Assembly: GCA_964243295.1 (NCBI GenBank)
Contig: CAXTEJ010000008.1
Span: forward strand, 27,295 to 91,294
Length of the DNA stretch: 64,000 nucleotides
Direction: 5' to 3'
Source of the DNA: CAXTEJ01 sp964243295
GTDB lineage: Bacteria > Actinomycetota > Actinomycetes > Actinomycetales > Angustibacteraceae
A program made the position numbers and the translations under genes. Under the pieces are notes generated by a model that ran no database searches, was not told the DNA's origin, and saw only the letters and a list, made by a program, of their open reading frames with translations. Below are positions 15,281 through 24,025 of this stretch, in pieces (the first letter of the stretch is position 1; the number at the start of each line of letters is the position of its first letter).

Positions 15281-16608
15281 CCGCGGGCCTCTTCCGGGGT
15301 GTGCGCACCGGCGGCTGACACCGGCGCGTGACGGGCGGTGGACGGGACGACGGGCCCGACGGCTCTTCCTGCCACCGGGTCGGACGGCCGCGGGTCGGAC
15401 GGCGAGGGGCCGGTCGCCTGCTCGTCGCTGGGCCGAGCACCGGACCGGGTGGCCGCGAAGGAGGCGGCGTCCGGGAGCCGCATCGTGAAGGTGGCGCCCT
15501 GGTTGGGCTGGCTCCAGACCGTCACCTCACCGCCGTGGTTGGCGCAGACGTGCTTGACGATCGCGAGGCCGAGGCCGGTGCCGCCGGTGCTGCGCGACCG
15601 GGCCGGGTCGACGCGGTAGAAGCGCTCGAAGATGCGCACCTGGTCGTCCTCGCCGATGCCGACGCCCTCGTCGCTGACGCTGACCTCGACCAGGCCGTGG
15701 TGGCGGGTGACCGCGACGGTCACGCGCGTGCCGCCCGGTGAGTAGGCGACGGCGTTGTCGACGAGGTTGCGCACGGCGGTCATCAGCAGCCCGGCGTCCC
15801 CGAAGACGCTCGCGGCCGGCTCGACCGACACGACGACCTGGATGTCCTTGGCGGCGGCGACGAGGCGGCAGCGGTCGACCGCGTCCGCGACGACCGGCTC
15901 CAGCTCGACCAGCTCGGGCTGGTGCAGGGTGTCGGCCACCTGCAGGCGCGACAGGTCGACGATCTCCTGCACCAGGCGGGTCAGCCGGGTCGACTCGACC
16001 TGCATGCGGCTGGCGAACCGACGTACGGCCTCGGGGTCGTCGCTGGCCTCGAGCACCGCCTCGGCGAGCAGCGCGATGCCGCCGACGGGTGTCTTGAGCT
16101 CGTGGCTGACGTTGGCGACGAAGTCGCGGCGCACCTCCTCGACCCGCCTGGTCTCGGTGAGGTCGTCGACGAGCAGCAGCACGTGGTCGGTGCCCAGCAG
16201 AGCGACCCGGGCACGCACCACGAGCTGGGCGCGGCCGAGCGGCCCGCGGGCGAGCTCGAGCTCGCTCTCACGGATGACGCCGTCGCGGCGCACGGTGCGG
16301 GCGAGGTGGCGCAGCTCGGGGTGGGTCAGCTCGGTGCCCGCGGCGATGCCGTAGGCGTACGCCGCGGGGCTGGCCTTGACCACGGCGTCGTCACGGTCGA
16401 CCACCACGGCGCTGCTGCGCAGCACGCCGAGGACGTCGGCGACGCCGGGGGCCAGCGCAGCGGGGCGGGTGGTGCGGACGGCGGTTCGAGAGGCGCTGCG
16501 GGTGGCGCGGCCGGCAGCGGCGGCCGGACGACGCAGGCCGGCGACGGCGCCGCCCCCGGCGAGCACGCCGGCGGCGCCGACCAGCAGCGTCAGGGCGGAG
16601 GGGTCCAC
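15277..16608 (-). CDS. senX3: Sensor histidine kinase SenX3
   Basis: This 443-residue membrane kinase phosphorylates RegX3 under low phosphate. It has one clear N-terminal hydrophobic segment (LTLLVGAAGVLAGGGAVAG), a PAS-like region, the phospho-His box FVANVSHELKTPVGG near residue 167, and N and G boxes of the ATPase domain (RNLVDNAVAYSPGG near 280; STGGTGLGLAIVKH). The C-terminal ~60 residues are a Pro/Ser-rich tail. The start is a GTG at 16608; a TACCCT -10 hexamer ends 7 bases upstream, so the message is probably leaderless. It is divergent from phoU, and the shared gap holds a PHO box. Confidence 0.94.
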   Translation of the reverse strand: MDPSALTLLVGAAGVLAGGGAVAGLRRPAAAAGRATRSASRTAVRTTRPAALAPGVADVLGVLRSSAVVVDRDDAVVKASPAAYAYGIAAGTELTHPELRHLARTVRRDGVIRESELELARGPLGRAQLVVRARVALLGTDHVLLLVDDLTETRRVEEVRRDFVANVSHELKTPVGGIALLAEAVLEASDDPEAVRRFASRMQVESTRLTRLVQEIVDLSRLQVADTLHQPELVELEPVVADAVDRCRLVAAAKDIQVVVSVEPAASVFGDAGLLMTAVRNLVDNAVAYSPGGTRVTVAVTRHHGLVEVSVSDEGVGIGEDDQVRIFERFYRVDPARSRSTGGTGLGLAIVKHVCANHGGEVTVWSQPNQGATFTMRLPDAASFAATRSGARPSDEQATGPSPSDPRPSDPVAGRAVGPVVPSTARHAPVSAAGAHTPEEARG

Positions 16609-16615
16609 GTGGGCC

Positions 16616-16621
16616 AGGGTA
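16616..16621 (-). promoter_or_regulatory. -10 hexamer giving a leaderless senX3 message (candidate)
   Basis: TACCCT on the minus strand matches TANNNT. Only 7 bases separate it from the GTG start of senX3, which places the transcription start on the start codon. There is no ribosome-binding site. Confidence 0.5.
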
Positions 16622-16681
16622 CGCAGCGCACCGGAGCCTCCTTCGCCGGCAGCGCGCCGTCCGTTCCCGCCTTCAGCCGAT

Positions 16682-16714
16682 GTTCACCTGCGGGCGGGAA
16701 CGCGTTCACCGGGT
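16682..16714 (+). promoter_or_regulatory. PHO box between senX3 and phoU
   Basis: GTTCACC occurs at 16682 and at 16704, exactly 22 bp (two 11-bp units) apart, as expected for the direct-repeat binding sites of actinobacterial PhoP/RegX3. The middle unit is degenerate. The last unit ends just where the -35 region of a phoU promoter with a CACACT -10 (16734-16739) would lie, so binding should activate phoU. It is also about 60 bp upstream of the senX3 -10. Confidence 0.65.
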
Positions 16715-16803
16715 GCTGCCACGGTCAGGGCTGCACACTAGGCGCGCACGCGTCGACCCACGGGCACGTGATGTGCTCGACGACGGAGAGGACCAGGCCG
16801 CAG

Positions 16804-17475
16804 ATGCGCGACGCCTTCCACGAGGATCTCGACAGGACCTCCGACCAGCTGGTCGAGATGACCCGGCTCGCCGGCTCGGCCATGGCCCGCGCGACCACGG
16901 CGCTGCTCGACGCCGACCTCAACCTCGCCGAGAGCGTCATCGCCGCCGACGAGCAGATCGACCGGATGCAGCGCGAGCTCGACGACACGGCCCTCGACCT
17001 GCTCGCGCGCCAGCAGCCGGTCGCCACCGACCTGCGGATCATCGTCACCGGCATGCGCATGAGCGCCGACCTCGAGCGCATGGGCGACCTCGCGCGCCAC
17101 GTCGCCAAGGTCGCCCGTCGCCGCTACCCCGACTCCGCGGTGCCCCCGGTGCTGCGGTCGACCATCCTCGAGATGGGCCAGGTCGCCGAGCGCATCGTCT
17201 CCAAGGCCGGCAGCGTCATCGCCAGCAAGGACCTCGCCTCGGCCATCGAGCTCGAGCAGGACGACGACGAGATGGACCGCCTGCACCGGCAGATCTTCAC
17301 CCAGCTGCTCGGTGGCAGCTGGGACGCCGGCATGGAGGCCGCGGTCGACATCACCCTCATCGCCCGCTACTACGAGCGCTTCGCCGACCACGCCGTGTCG
17401 GTCGCCCGCCGCGTCGTCTTCCTGGTCACCGGCGAGTGGCACGAGTCCTACGTTCCCAGCCCGACCGCCAGCTGA
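16804..17475 (+). CDS. phoU: PhoU phosphate-uptake regulator
   Basis: PhoU links the Pst transporter to the sensor kinase and keeps the Pho regulon off when phosphate is plentiful. The 223-residue all-helical protein has two PhoU repeats; the metal-binding motif MSADLERMGDLARH is in the first and YYERFADHAVSVARR in the second, as in the family. The ATG at 16804 gives the family N-terminus MRDAFHEDL. It is divergent from senX3-regX3, an arrangement common in actinobacteria. Confidence 0.95.
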   Translation: MRDAFHEDLDRTSDQLVEMTRLAGSAMARATTALLDADLNLAESVIAADEQIDRMQRELDDTALDLLARQQPVATDLRIIVTGMRMSADLERMGDLARHVAKVARRRYPDSAVPPVLRSTILEMGQVAERIVSKAGSVIASKDLASAIELEQDDDEMDRLHRQIFTQLLGGSWDAGMEAAVDITLIARYYERFADHAVSVARRVVFLVTGEWHESYVPSPTAS

Positions 17476-17487
17476 CCCTCCCCCGCC

Positions 17488-17745
17488 GTGATCATGCAAC
17501 CCCGGCCCACCGCCCTCCCGTGATCATGCAATCGCGGCCCGGCGACCCGCCGTGATCATGCAGCTCCGGCTCAGCGGGTGCCTCAGCCCGGACCCGCCGT
17601 CGCGCGAAGGCGACGTGAACGGCTTGATGAGCCGGGATCGCAAGATCACGGCGGGGGTGCGGGCCGGGATCGCATGATCACGGCGGGGGTGCGGGCCGGG
17701 ATCGCATGATCACGGCAGGGGTGCGGGCCGGGATCGCATGATCAC
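17488..17745. repeat. Two opposed arrays of a 32-bp repeat with TGATCA core
   Basis: Three units in one orientation begin at 17488, 17520 and 17552 (GTGATCATGCA...), and four units in the other begin at 17631, 17663, 17695 and 17727 (GCCGGGATCGCATGATCAC...). Every step is exactly 32 bp. The four right-hand units are nearly identical; the left-hand ones have drifted. A short inner inverted repeat (CCGGCTCA / TGAGCCGG) frames the centre. The block fills the 287-bp gap between the convergent phoU and gpmA genes, so it may act as a terminator or be a REP-like mobile repeat. A lone GTGATCATG copy lies at 18582. Confidence 0.85.
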
Positions 17746-17762
17746 CGGGGGGCGGGTGGTGG

Positions 17763-18515
17763 TCAGCGGCCCTGGTTGGCGACGGCGGCGATGGCGTCGG
17801 CGGCAGCGTCGGGGTCGAGGTACTGGCCACCGCGCTCGAGGGGGCGCAGGTCGGCGTCGAGGCGGTAGACCAGCGGGATGCCCGTCGGGATGTTGAGACC
17901 GGCGATGGTCTGGTCGTCGATGCCGTCGAGGTGCTTGACCAGAGCGCGCAGCGAGTTGCCGTGCGCGGCGACGAGCACGACCTTGCCGGTCTGCAGGTCG
18001 GGGACGATCGCCGACTCCCAGTAGGGCAGCAGCCGGGCGACGACGTCCGCGAGGCACTCGGTGCGCGGAGCGTCGGCGCCGAGGTCGGCGTAGCGAAGGT
18101 CGCCCGCCTGGGAGAAGTCGCTGCCGTCCTCGAGCGGCGGCGGTGGGACGTCGTACGAGCGGCGCCACAGCATGAACTGCTCGTTGCCGAACTCCTCGAG
18201 CGTCTGCTTCTTGTCCTTGCCCTGCAGCGCGCCGTAGTGGCGCTCGTTGAGGCGCCAGCTGCGGCGGACGGGGATCCAGTGGCGGTCGGCCTCGTCGAGC
18301 GCGAGGTGGGCGGTGGTGATGGCGCGGCGCAGCAGCGAGGTGTGGACCACCTCGGGCAGCAGCCCGGCGTCGCGCAGCAGGCTGCCACCGCGCGTGGCCT
18401 CGGCGCGCCCCTTGTCGCTGAGCGCGACGTCGACCCAGCCGGTGAACAGGTTCTTGGCGTTCCACTCGCTCTCGCCGTGGCGCAGCAGGACCAGGGTGTG
18501 CGCGAGATCGCTCAT
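17763..18515 (-). CDS. gpmA: 2,3-bisphosphoglycerate-dependent phosphoglycerate mutase
   Basis: This enzyme interconverts 3- and 2-phosphoglycerate in glycolysis. The 250-residue protein has the phospho-His motif LLRHGESEWN (His13), FTGWVDVALSDKG, RRSWRLNERHYGALQG, and the second catalytic His in LVAAHGNSLRALV. The ATG at 18515 gives the family N-terminus; open frame further upstream is not homologous. It lies in the actinobacterial order senX3/regX3, gpmA, YbjN, mshA, here with a GDPD gene in between. Confidence 0.95.
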   Translation of the reverse strand: MSDLAHTLVLLRHGESEWNAKNLFTGWVDVALSDKGRAEATRGGSLLRDAGLLPEVVHTSLLRRAITTAHLALDEADRHWIPVRRSWRLNERHYGALQGKDKKQTLEEFGNEQFMLWRRSYDVPPPPLEDGSDFSQAGDLRYADLGADAPRTECLADVVARLLPYWESAIVPDLQTGKVVLVAAHGNSLRALVKHLDGIDDQTIAGLNIPTGIPLVYRLDADLRPLERGGQYLDPDAAADAIAAVANQGR

Positions 18516-18642
18516 GCTCGTCAGCGTAGTGCCCACCGCGAACGCCCTCCGAGCCCCATGCTGGGGGGCGATCCCGCCGAGGTGATCATGCCGTCCGCAC
18601 GTCGATCGCGTCCCCACACCTCCTGCACGAAGGATCCGCGGC

Positions 18643-19554
18643 ATGAGCGCGCGCTCCCGCACGGGCACGACCACGGCCGTCGCCGGCCACCTCGTACCGG
18701 TCCTGTGGCACCCCGGCGCGGTGTTCGAGGTGCAGGGCCACCGCGGCGCGGCCGGGCTGCGGGCCGAGAACACGCTCGCCGCGGTCGCGTGCGCGCTCGA
18801 GGTGGGCGTGTCGTCGATCGAGTGCGACGTGGCGCTCACGGCGGACGACGTGGTGGTGCTCACGCACGACGGCTACCTGCTCGACGCCGCGGGGCCGGTC
18901 GCGGTGAAGGGGCTCGCGCTCGCCGACCTGCACCTGGCCGACGTCGCGCCGCCGGGGATGCGCCTCGCGACGCTCGGGTCGGTGCTGGCGCTGCTCGAGG
19001 TCTACGGGGCCGCGGGCGTGCGCCTCGACGTCGAGATCAAGAGCGCCCGGCACAGCGACCCCGGCTGGGACGCCGCGCACGTCGTCGCGCACGTCCTGGC
19101 CGTCGTGCGGGCGCACGGGGCGCTGCGCAGGTGCAGCCTTCGCAGCTTCGACGCGGACGTCGTCCGGGAGGCCCGGCGGCAGAGCCCGCAGCTGCCGTGC
19201 GTGCTGCTCGCCGGCACCGTCGCGGACGACGTGGAGCCCGAGCTGGCGGTCGACCCGGGCACGCCGGCCCAGGTGCTGGTCGACCTGGCCCTCGAGCTCG
19301 ATGCCGCCGCCGTGGCCCCGGGCACCGACCTGCTCTCGGCCGACCTGGTGAGCGGCTGCCACGACGTGGGACTGCCGGTCATCCCGTGGACCGCCAACGA
19401 CGAGCCGACGCTGCAGCGCATCATCGAGCTCGGCGTCGACGGCGTCTGCACCGACCGCCCCGACCTCGCCCGGGTGCTCCTGGCGGACGCCGGCATCGGC
19501 CTGCCCGAACCGCTCGACCCGCCGCTGTGGGTGGGCTCGCACCGGGCCGGTTGA
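18643..19554 (+). CDS. Glycerophosphodiester phosphodiesterase
   Basis: This 303-residue protein matches the GDPD TIM-barrel family that cleaves glycerophosphodiesters to glycerol 3-phosphate and an alcohol. Diagnostic pieces are QGHRGAAGLRAENTL (catalytic His, Arg, Glu), SIECDVALTADDVVVLTHD (metal-binding Glu and Asp and the second catalytic His) and LDVEIKS. No signal peptide is evident, so it is probably cytosolic, feeding phosphate and glycerol phosphate; this fits the Pho gene neighbourhood, although no PHO box was seen upstream. A GAAGGA ribosome-binding site precedes the ATG. It is divergent from gpmA. Confidence 0.9.
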   Translation: MSARSRTGTTTAVAGHLVPVLWHPGAVFEVQGHRGAAGLRAENTLAAVACALEVGVSSIECDVALTADDVVVLTHDGYLLDAAGPVAVKGLALADLHLADVAPPGMRLATLGSVLALLEVYGAAGVRLDVEIKSARHSDPGWDAAHVVAHVLAVVRAHGALRRCSLRSFDADVVREARRQSPQLPCVLLAGTVADDVEPELAVDPGTPAQVLVDLALELDAAAVAPGTDLLSADLVSGCHDVGLPVIPWTANDEPTLQRIIELGVDGVCTDRPDLARVLLADAGIGLPEPLDPPLWVGSHRAG

Positions 19555-19687
19555 CCCCGGCGCCCCCATGCATTTGGGGCGGGCCGACGCGGCGCGCAGG
19601 GCGTGAGCGCAGCGCGGGCCGACGCGGTCGCGATGGCCCGGGCGGCGGCGCAGGGCCCGGCATGTGAAGGAGATACCGCCACAGCGG

Positions 19688-19754
19688 CGGGCAGAAGTGC
19701 CGGCCGCCGTGTGCGTTCGAGCTCGACGGCCAGGGTCAGCGCGACTTCTGCCCG
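19688..19754. repeat. 11-bp inverted repeat in intergenic gap
   Basis: CGGGCAGAAGT at 19688-19698 is matched by ACTTCTGCCCG at 19744-19754 with 45 bases between them. It lies in the 270-bp gap between the GDPD gene and the convergent YbjN gene. It may be a weak terminator or a repeat remnant. I see no gene in this gap. Confidence 0.5.
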
Positions 19755-19824
19755 TTGGTGTGGCGGCGGCGCATGATCGAGCGGGGGCCAGCGCCCCGGC
19801 TGCGGCGATCGTGATCGCGACGGG

Positions 19825-20322
19825 TCAGTCGTCCTGCAGCAGGTGGCGAAAGGCGTCGAGGTTGCGCGTGGACTCCCCGCGCGACACGCGCCAGGCCCAC
19901 TCGCGCCGCATCGACGACAGGAACCCCAGCGCGAGCAGCGGGTCGAACGAGCTGTCGGCGGTGTCGAGCAGGGCGCCGAGCAGCGCGTCGAGGGTCTGCG
20001 GTGTCACCGCGTCGAGCGGCAGCCGGCCGACCAGGAAGACGTCGCCCTCGACGTCCTGGGCGAAGGCGACGCCCTGCAGCCCGGCGTTGCGCCGCAACAG
20101 CCAGCGCTGCACCTGCTCGGCGTTCTCGTCGGGCCGGCGGATGACGAAGGCGGACGCCGACAGCGAGTGGTCGCCGACGAGCAGCGAGACGCTGGTGCGC
20201 AGCTTGTGCTCGCCGGGCAGCGAGGCGACGACCTCACCCGGCCGGGCGCCGCGCTCGTGCTCGACCCCCGCCTCGACCAGGTGCTCGAGCACCAGCTGCG
20301 TCACGGTCTCGCGGGTGGTCAC
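19825..20322 (-). CDS. YbjN-domain protein
   Basis: This 165-residue soluble acidic protein matches the YbjN family (a type III secretion chaperone-like fold) that is found next to mshA in actinobacteria (compare Rv0487 in M. tuberculosis). Its molecular role is not established. Recognisable parts are LRTSVSLLVGDHSLSASAFV, NAGLQGVAFAQDVEGDVFLVG and the C-terminal MRREWAWRVSRGESTRNL. The start overlaps the mshA stop by 4 bp, so the two are translationally coupled. Confidence 0.82.
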   Translation of the reverse strand: MTTRETVTQLVLEHLVEAGVEHERGARPGEVVASLPGEHKLRTSVSLLVGDHSLSASAFVIRRPDENAEQVQRWLLRRNAGLQGVAFAQDVEGDVFLVGRLPLDAVTPQTLDALLGALLDTADSSFDPLLALGFLSSMRREWAWRVSRGESTRNLDAFRHLLQDD

Positions 20323-21635
20323 CGCGACGCCCTCGCCTGGGCGTAGACGTCGAGCAGGGCGTCGACCGTGCGGTCCCAGCCGTAGCCGCCGGCGTGGTCG
20401 ACGGCCCCGCGCGACAGCTGAGCCATCCGCTCGGGACGCGTCAGCAGGGCGCCGATCTCGTCGGCCCAGCGGCCGGGGTCGTGACCGGCGAGCAGCACGC
20501 CGCTGACGCCGTCGCGCACGGCCTCGCGCAGCCCTCCGACGGATGCCGCGACGACCGGGGCGCCGCAGGCCTGGGCCTCGACCGCGACCAGCCCGAACGA
20601 CTCGCTGTAGGACGGCACGGCCACCAGGTCGGCGCTGCGGAACCAGCGCACCAACCGGTCACCGCCGGCGGGCCGCTCGAATCGCACGACGTCGTCGACG
20701 CCGAGAGCGTGCGCCAGCCGGGCGAGCGACTCCGGCTCGCGCAGTCCCGTCCCGCTCGGCCCGCCGACGATCGGCACGACCAGCCGCGACCGCAGCGCCG
20801 GACGACGGGCCAGCAGCTCGGCGACCGCCCGCACCAGCACGTCGGGCCCCTTGAGCGGCTGGATGCGGCCCACGAACAGCAGCACGAGGGCGTGCGCCGG
20901 CAGACCGAGCGACACCCGCGCAGCCGCGCGCTCGGCCGACGTCCCCGGTGAGAAGCGGTTGAGGTCGACGCCGGGCGCGACGACGGCGACGCGGCCGGGG
21001 TCGGCGCCGTAGAGGTCGACCAGCTGGGCGGCCTCCTCGGCGGTGTTGGCGACCAGCCGGTCGGCGGCCTCGACCACCTGCACCTCGCCGATCTCGCGCC
21101 CCGGCGGTTCTGGGGCGTCGCCGTCGGCGAGGAAGCGGTTCTTGACCCGGGCCATGGTGTGCATCGAGTGCACGAGCGGCACCCGCCAGCGGTCGGCGGT
21201 GAGGTAGCCCACCTGCCCGCTGAGCCAGTAGTGGGAGTGCACGAGGCCGTACCAGCCCGGCGGCCGGGCGGCCTCGGCGCGCAGGACGCCGGCCGCGAAG
21301 GCGCACAGCTGGCCGGGCAGGTCGTCCTTGCCGAGCCCCTGGTAGGGGCCGGCCGCGACGTGGCGCACGAGGACCCCGTCGGCCAGCGGCACCGACGCGC
21401 TCGCGCCGCTGCTGGTCGCCCGGGTGAAGACCTCGACCTCGACACCGCGACGGGCGAGGCGACGGGCGGTCTCGACGACGTAGACGTTGAGACCGCCGGC
21501 GTCGCCGGTGCCCGGCTGCTCGAACGGCGAGGTGTGCACGGCGAGCATCGCGATGCGGTGCGGCCGCTCGAGCGCGCGGTGCGGCGCGGGCTGCGCGCTG
21601 GCCTGCACGGTCACACCGACCGACAACGCCGTCAC
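20319..21635 (-). CDS. mshA: D-inositol-3-phosphate glycosyltransferase MshA
   Basis: MshA transfers GlcNAc from UDP-GlcNAc to inositol 3-phosphate, the first step of mycothiol synthesis. The 438-residue GT4 protein shows the family N-terminus HTSPFEQPGTGDAGGLNVYV, HSHYWLSGQVG, HTMARVKNRFLADGD and the GT-B donor site (FVGRIQPLKGPDVL, SYSESFGLVAVEAQACG). Together with mshD at 56149 it shows that this organism makes mycothiol. It overlaps both neighbours by 4 bp, including the GH31-like gene upstream. Confidence 0.95.
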   Translation of the reverse strand: MTALSVGVTVQASAQPAPHRALERPHRIAMLAVHTSPFEQPGTGDAGGLNVYVVETARRLARRGVEVEVFTRATSSGASASVPLADGVLVRHVAAGPYQGLGKDDLPGQLCAFAAGVLRAEAARPPGWYGLVHSHYWLSGQVGYLTADRWRVPLVHSMHTMARVKNRFLADGDAPEPPGREIGEVQVVEAADRLVANTAEEAAQLVDLYGADPGRVAVVAPGVDLNRFSPGTSAERAAARVSLGLPAHALVLLFVGRIQPLKGPDVLVRAVAELLARRPALRSRLVVPIVGGPSGTGLREPESLARLAHALGVDDVVRFERPAGGDRLVRWFRSADLVAVPSYSESFGLVAVEAQACGAPVVAASVGGLREAVRDGVSGVLLAGHDPGRWADEIGALLTRPERMAQLSRGAVDHAGGYGWDRTVDALLDVYAQARASR

Positions 21636-24016
21636 CCGCGGCCCTGTTCCGCTGCGATCAGCAGCCCCTGCCGCCGCAGCGCCTCACGCAGCGCCGCCCC
21701 GACACCGTCGCCGGCGCGGTACAGCACGACCGGCTGCCCGAGCGGCGCCGGGATGTCGACGGCCACCGGCGGCGCCGGCGCGGCGGCGTCGGGGTCGTCG
21801 CCGGGCCGGGCGGGCACGTCGCCCTGCGGCTGCGGCGCCGGCTGGTCGCCGCTGCGCGTCGGCCGTGAGACGACGGCACCGGGCGGGCCGGCGTACGTGC
21901 GGCCCGTGAACAGCTCGACCCACCTGCCCGCCGGCAGCACCGCGCGCACCGACCGCTGGCCGTCGGTCACGACGGGCACGACGAGCAGCGAGCCGCCGAA
22001 GAAGTACTCCTGGTCGGCGCGGGCCTGCCGCGCGTCGGTGTCCTCCAGCCAGAAGGCACGCACGACCGGTACGCCGGTCGCGGCGGCAGCGGCCATGGCC
22101 TGCCGGCGGTAGGAGGCGGTCGCCGCGAACAGCCGGCTGGAGCGTGCGAAGGCAGCCCGGCGGGCGGGCGAGTCGTAGACCTGCGGCATGGTCGCGGGCC
22201 GGTCGCCGTCCTCGCTGCGCAGCAGCGACCCGAAGGCCTCCAGCTCGCCCCACCGCGCCAGCAGCTCGTCGCTGCGGCGCGGGCCGCCCACGACCGGCAC
22301 GGACGGCGACGACCACCCGCCCACACCCGAGCCGATCGCCGTGATGCCCGACATGCCGGCGCCGATCTTGGCGGGCAGCACGCTGGCCAGGCCGTCCTGC
22401 GACGACCAGTCGGTCACCTGCTGGGCCTGGGTCATCGCCCGCGTCACGGCCGGCGAGCGCTCGTTCGCGCTGTCGTGCAGCACCAGGCAGTCGTCGACGC
22501 CGGCACGCCGGCACGCCGCGTCGGTCAGCTGGGCCCAGCGCAGCGGCCACTGGCCGTGCTCGTCGCTGCCCTCGCCGGCGTGCAGCCGGGCGTCCATCGG
22601 CAGGTCCGAGCCGCCCGGCGCCACCCATCCCGCGACGCCGTCCGCGCGCATCCGCGCCGCCAGCACGCCGGTGTACCACTCGACCGCCTGCGGGTTCGTC
22701 AGGTCGACCAGCCCGCCCGGCACGCTGCCCGCCCCCCCCTCGCCGCCGGTCGCGACCTGCGCGACCGCTCCCCCCGGGGTGGTCACCAGCCACCCCCGCG
22801 AGCGCGCGTAGGCGTGTAGGGCCGGCTCGTCGTCCGGGCCGCCGGGGCGACGGGTGGGGGCGAGGCTCGGGGAGACCGACGTCAGGGTGCGGACGCCGAC
22901 CTCGGCCAGCCGCCGCACGAGCATGTTCCAGCGGGGGTAGAGCCGGCGGTCACCGCCGTCACGCACCAGCACCGCGGCCACGACCGCGCCGTCGCGTCGC
23001 AGCGCGGTCACGGCGTCGAGCACCTGCTGCTCGCCGCCCCGGACGCCGACCACGGCCCCCGCGGCCGACCACGCGGGAGCGGCGGGCATGCGGCCGACGT
23101 CCGCCGTGTGCTGCTGCAGCAGCGCGGTCGGGGTGTCGGCGTCGTACAGCCGCAGCCGCATCGACGGCGCCCACACCGACAGGTCGACGCGGCCGCCGTG
23201 CGACAGGTCGACGACCGCGTAGGCCGTGCTGTCGAGCCCGACGCCCGACAGCGCGCTCGACAGGTAGAACGGCATGGGTGCGGGGGTGGTCGCGAGGTCG
23301 CCGCCGCGGGCGGTCGGCTCGGCGAGGTCCTGGGCGAGGGTCAGCGGCTGCTCGCCGCGCCCGATGCCCTGTGCGCGGGTCACGACCGGCCAGCGACCGC
23401 CGCTCATCCCCGAGGGCGCGAACTGCTCGCCGACCCCGCGGTAGAGGAACCCCGGACGCCGGAACTCGTGCACCGCGACGACGTCCGCGCCGGGCACCTC
23501 GACGTCCATCAGCACGCGCGAGTCGCTGGGGCGCCGGGTGATCGTGATGGTCAGGTCGCGTGCGGTGGCGGCGGCGGGGTCGCGGTCGAACACGCGCCCG
23601 GTGTAGGTGACGGTGTCGCCGTCGAGCTCGCGCCCGGTGATGCGGACGTCGGACAGCACGTCGGTGACCTGCTCGCGCGCCCGCAGCACACCGGCACCGC
23701 CCGCGTCGGCGCCGCGCCAGGAAAGGCGCCCGAGCCCGGCCGTCACGAGCGCGCCCCGGTCGACGCTGCGCCACACGACCGCCGCGCGCCGGCTGATGGT
23801 GAGCCCGCCGGAGGCCAGCAGCACGGAGACGCCCTCGCCCAGCGCGACCTCCCCCGTCGCGCCGTCGGCGACCTGCAGCAGCCCCGGCTCGAGATCGGTG
23901 GCGTCGCGGGCCTCGCGCAGCCGCGGGTACTGCGTCACCCCGACCGCCGTGCCGCCCGCGGCGACCGCCACGACCGCGCCCACCGCGGCGAGCAGGACCC
24001 GCGGTGAGCGACGCAC
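21632..24016 (-). CDS. GH31-family protein with apparently lost catalytic residues
   Basis: This 794-residue protein has an N-terminal membrane anchor or signal (LLAAVGAVVAVAAGGTAVGV), a beta-sandwich, a TIM barrel and C-terminal beta domains of the GH31 glucosidase family (closest in memory to sulfoquinovosidase YihQ). The barrel matches YihQ through GWxxxxxxxLPMDARLH (about residue 465) and DWSSQDGLASVLPAKIGAGM (about 540). However, the nucleophile position (GWMAD in YihQ) reads GWVAP, the acid/base region (GDQ) reads QAQQ, and the SDIGGY motif reads SGVGGW. It may be a non-catalytic binding protein or use a different mechanism. It overlaps mshA by 4 bp. Confidence 0.72.
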   Translation of the reverse strand: MRRSPRVLLAAVGAVVAVAAGGTAVGVTQYPRLREARDATDLEPGLLQVADGATGEVALGEGVSVLLASGGLTISRRAAVVWRSVDRGALVTAGLGRLSWRGADAGGAGVLRAREQVTDVLSDVRITGRELDGDTVTYTGRVFDRDPAAATARDLTITITRRPSDSRVLMDVEVPGADVVAVHEFRRPGFLYRGVGEQFAPSGMSGGRWPVVTRAQGIGRGEQPLTLAQDLAEPTARGGDLATTPAPMPFYLSSALSGVGLDSTAYAVVDLSHGGRVDLSVWAPSMRLRLYDADTPTALLQQHTADVGRMPAAPAWSAAGAVVGVRGGEQQVLDAVTALRRDGAVVAAVLVRDGGDRRLYPRWNMLVRRLAEVGVRTLTSVSPSLAPTRRPGGPDDEPALHAYARSRGWLVTTPGGAVAQVATGGEGGAGSVPGGLVDLTNPQAVEWYTGVLAARMRADGVAGWVAPGGSDLPMDARLHAGEGSDEHGQWPLRWAQLTDAACRRAGVDDCLVLHDSANERSPAVTRAMTQAQQVTDWSSQDGLASVLPAKIGAGMSGITAIGSGVGGWSSPSVPVVGGPRRSDELLARWGELEAFGSLLRSEDGDRPATMPQVYDSPARRAAFARSSRLFAATASYRRQAMAAAAATGVPVVRAFWLEDTDARQARADQEYFFGGSLLVVPVVTDGQRSVRAVLPAGRWVELFTGRTYAGPPGAVVSRPTRSGDQPAPQPQGDVPARPGDDPDAAAPAPPVAVDIPAPLGQPVVLYRAGDGVGAALREALRRQGLLIAAEQGRG

Positions 24017-24025
24017 CCGCCGAGC

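Noticed and set aside
17488..17745. CRISPR array
   Set aside because: The whole 32-bp period is repeated without unique spacers, the two blocks are inverted, and no cas gene is present.
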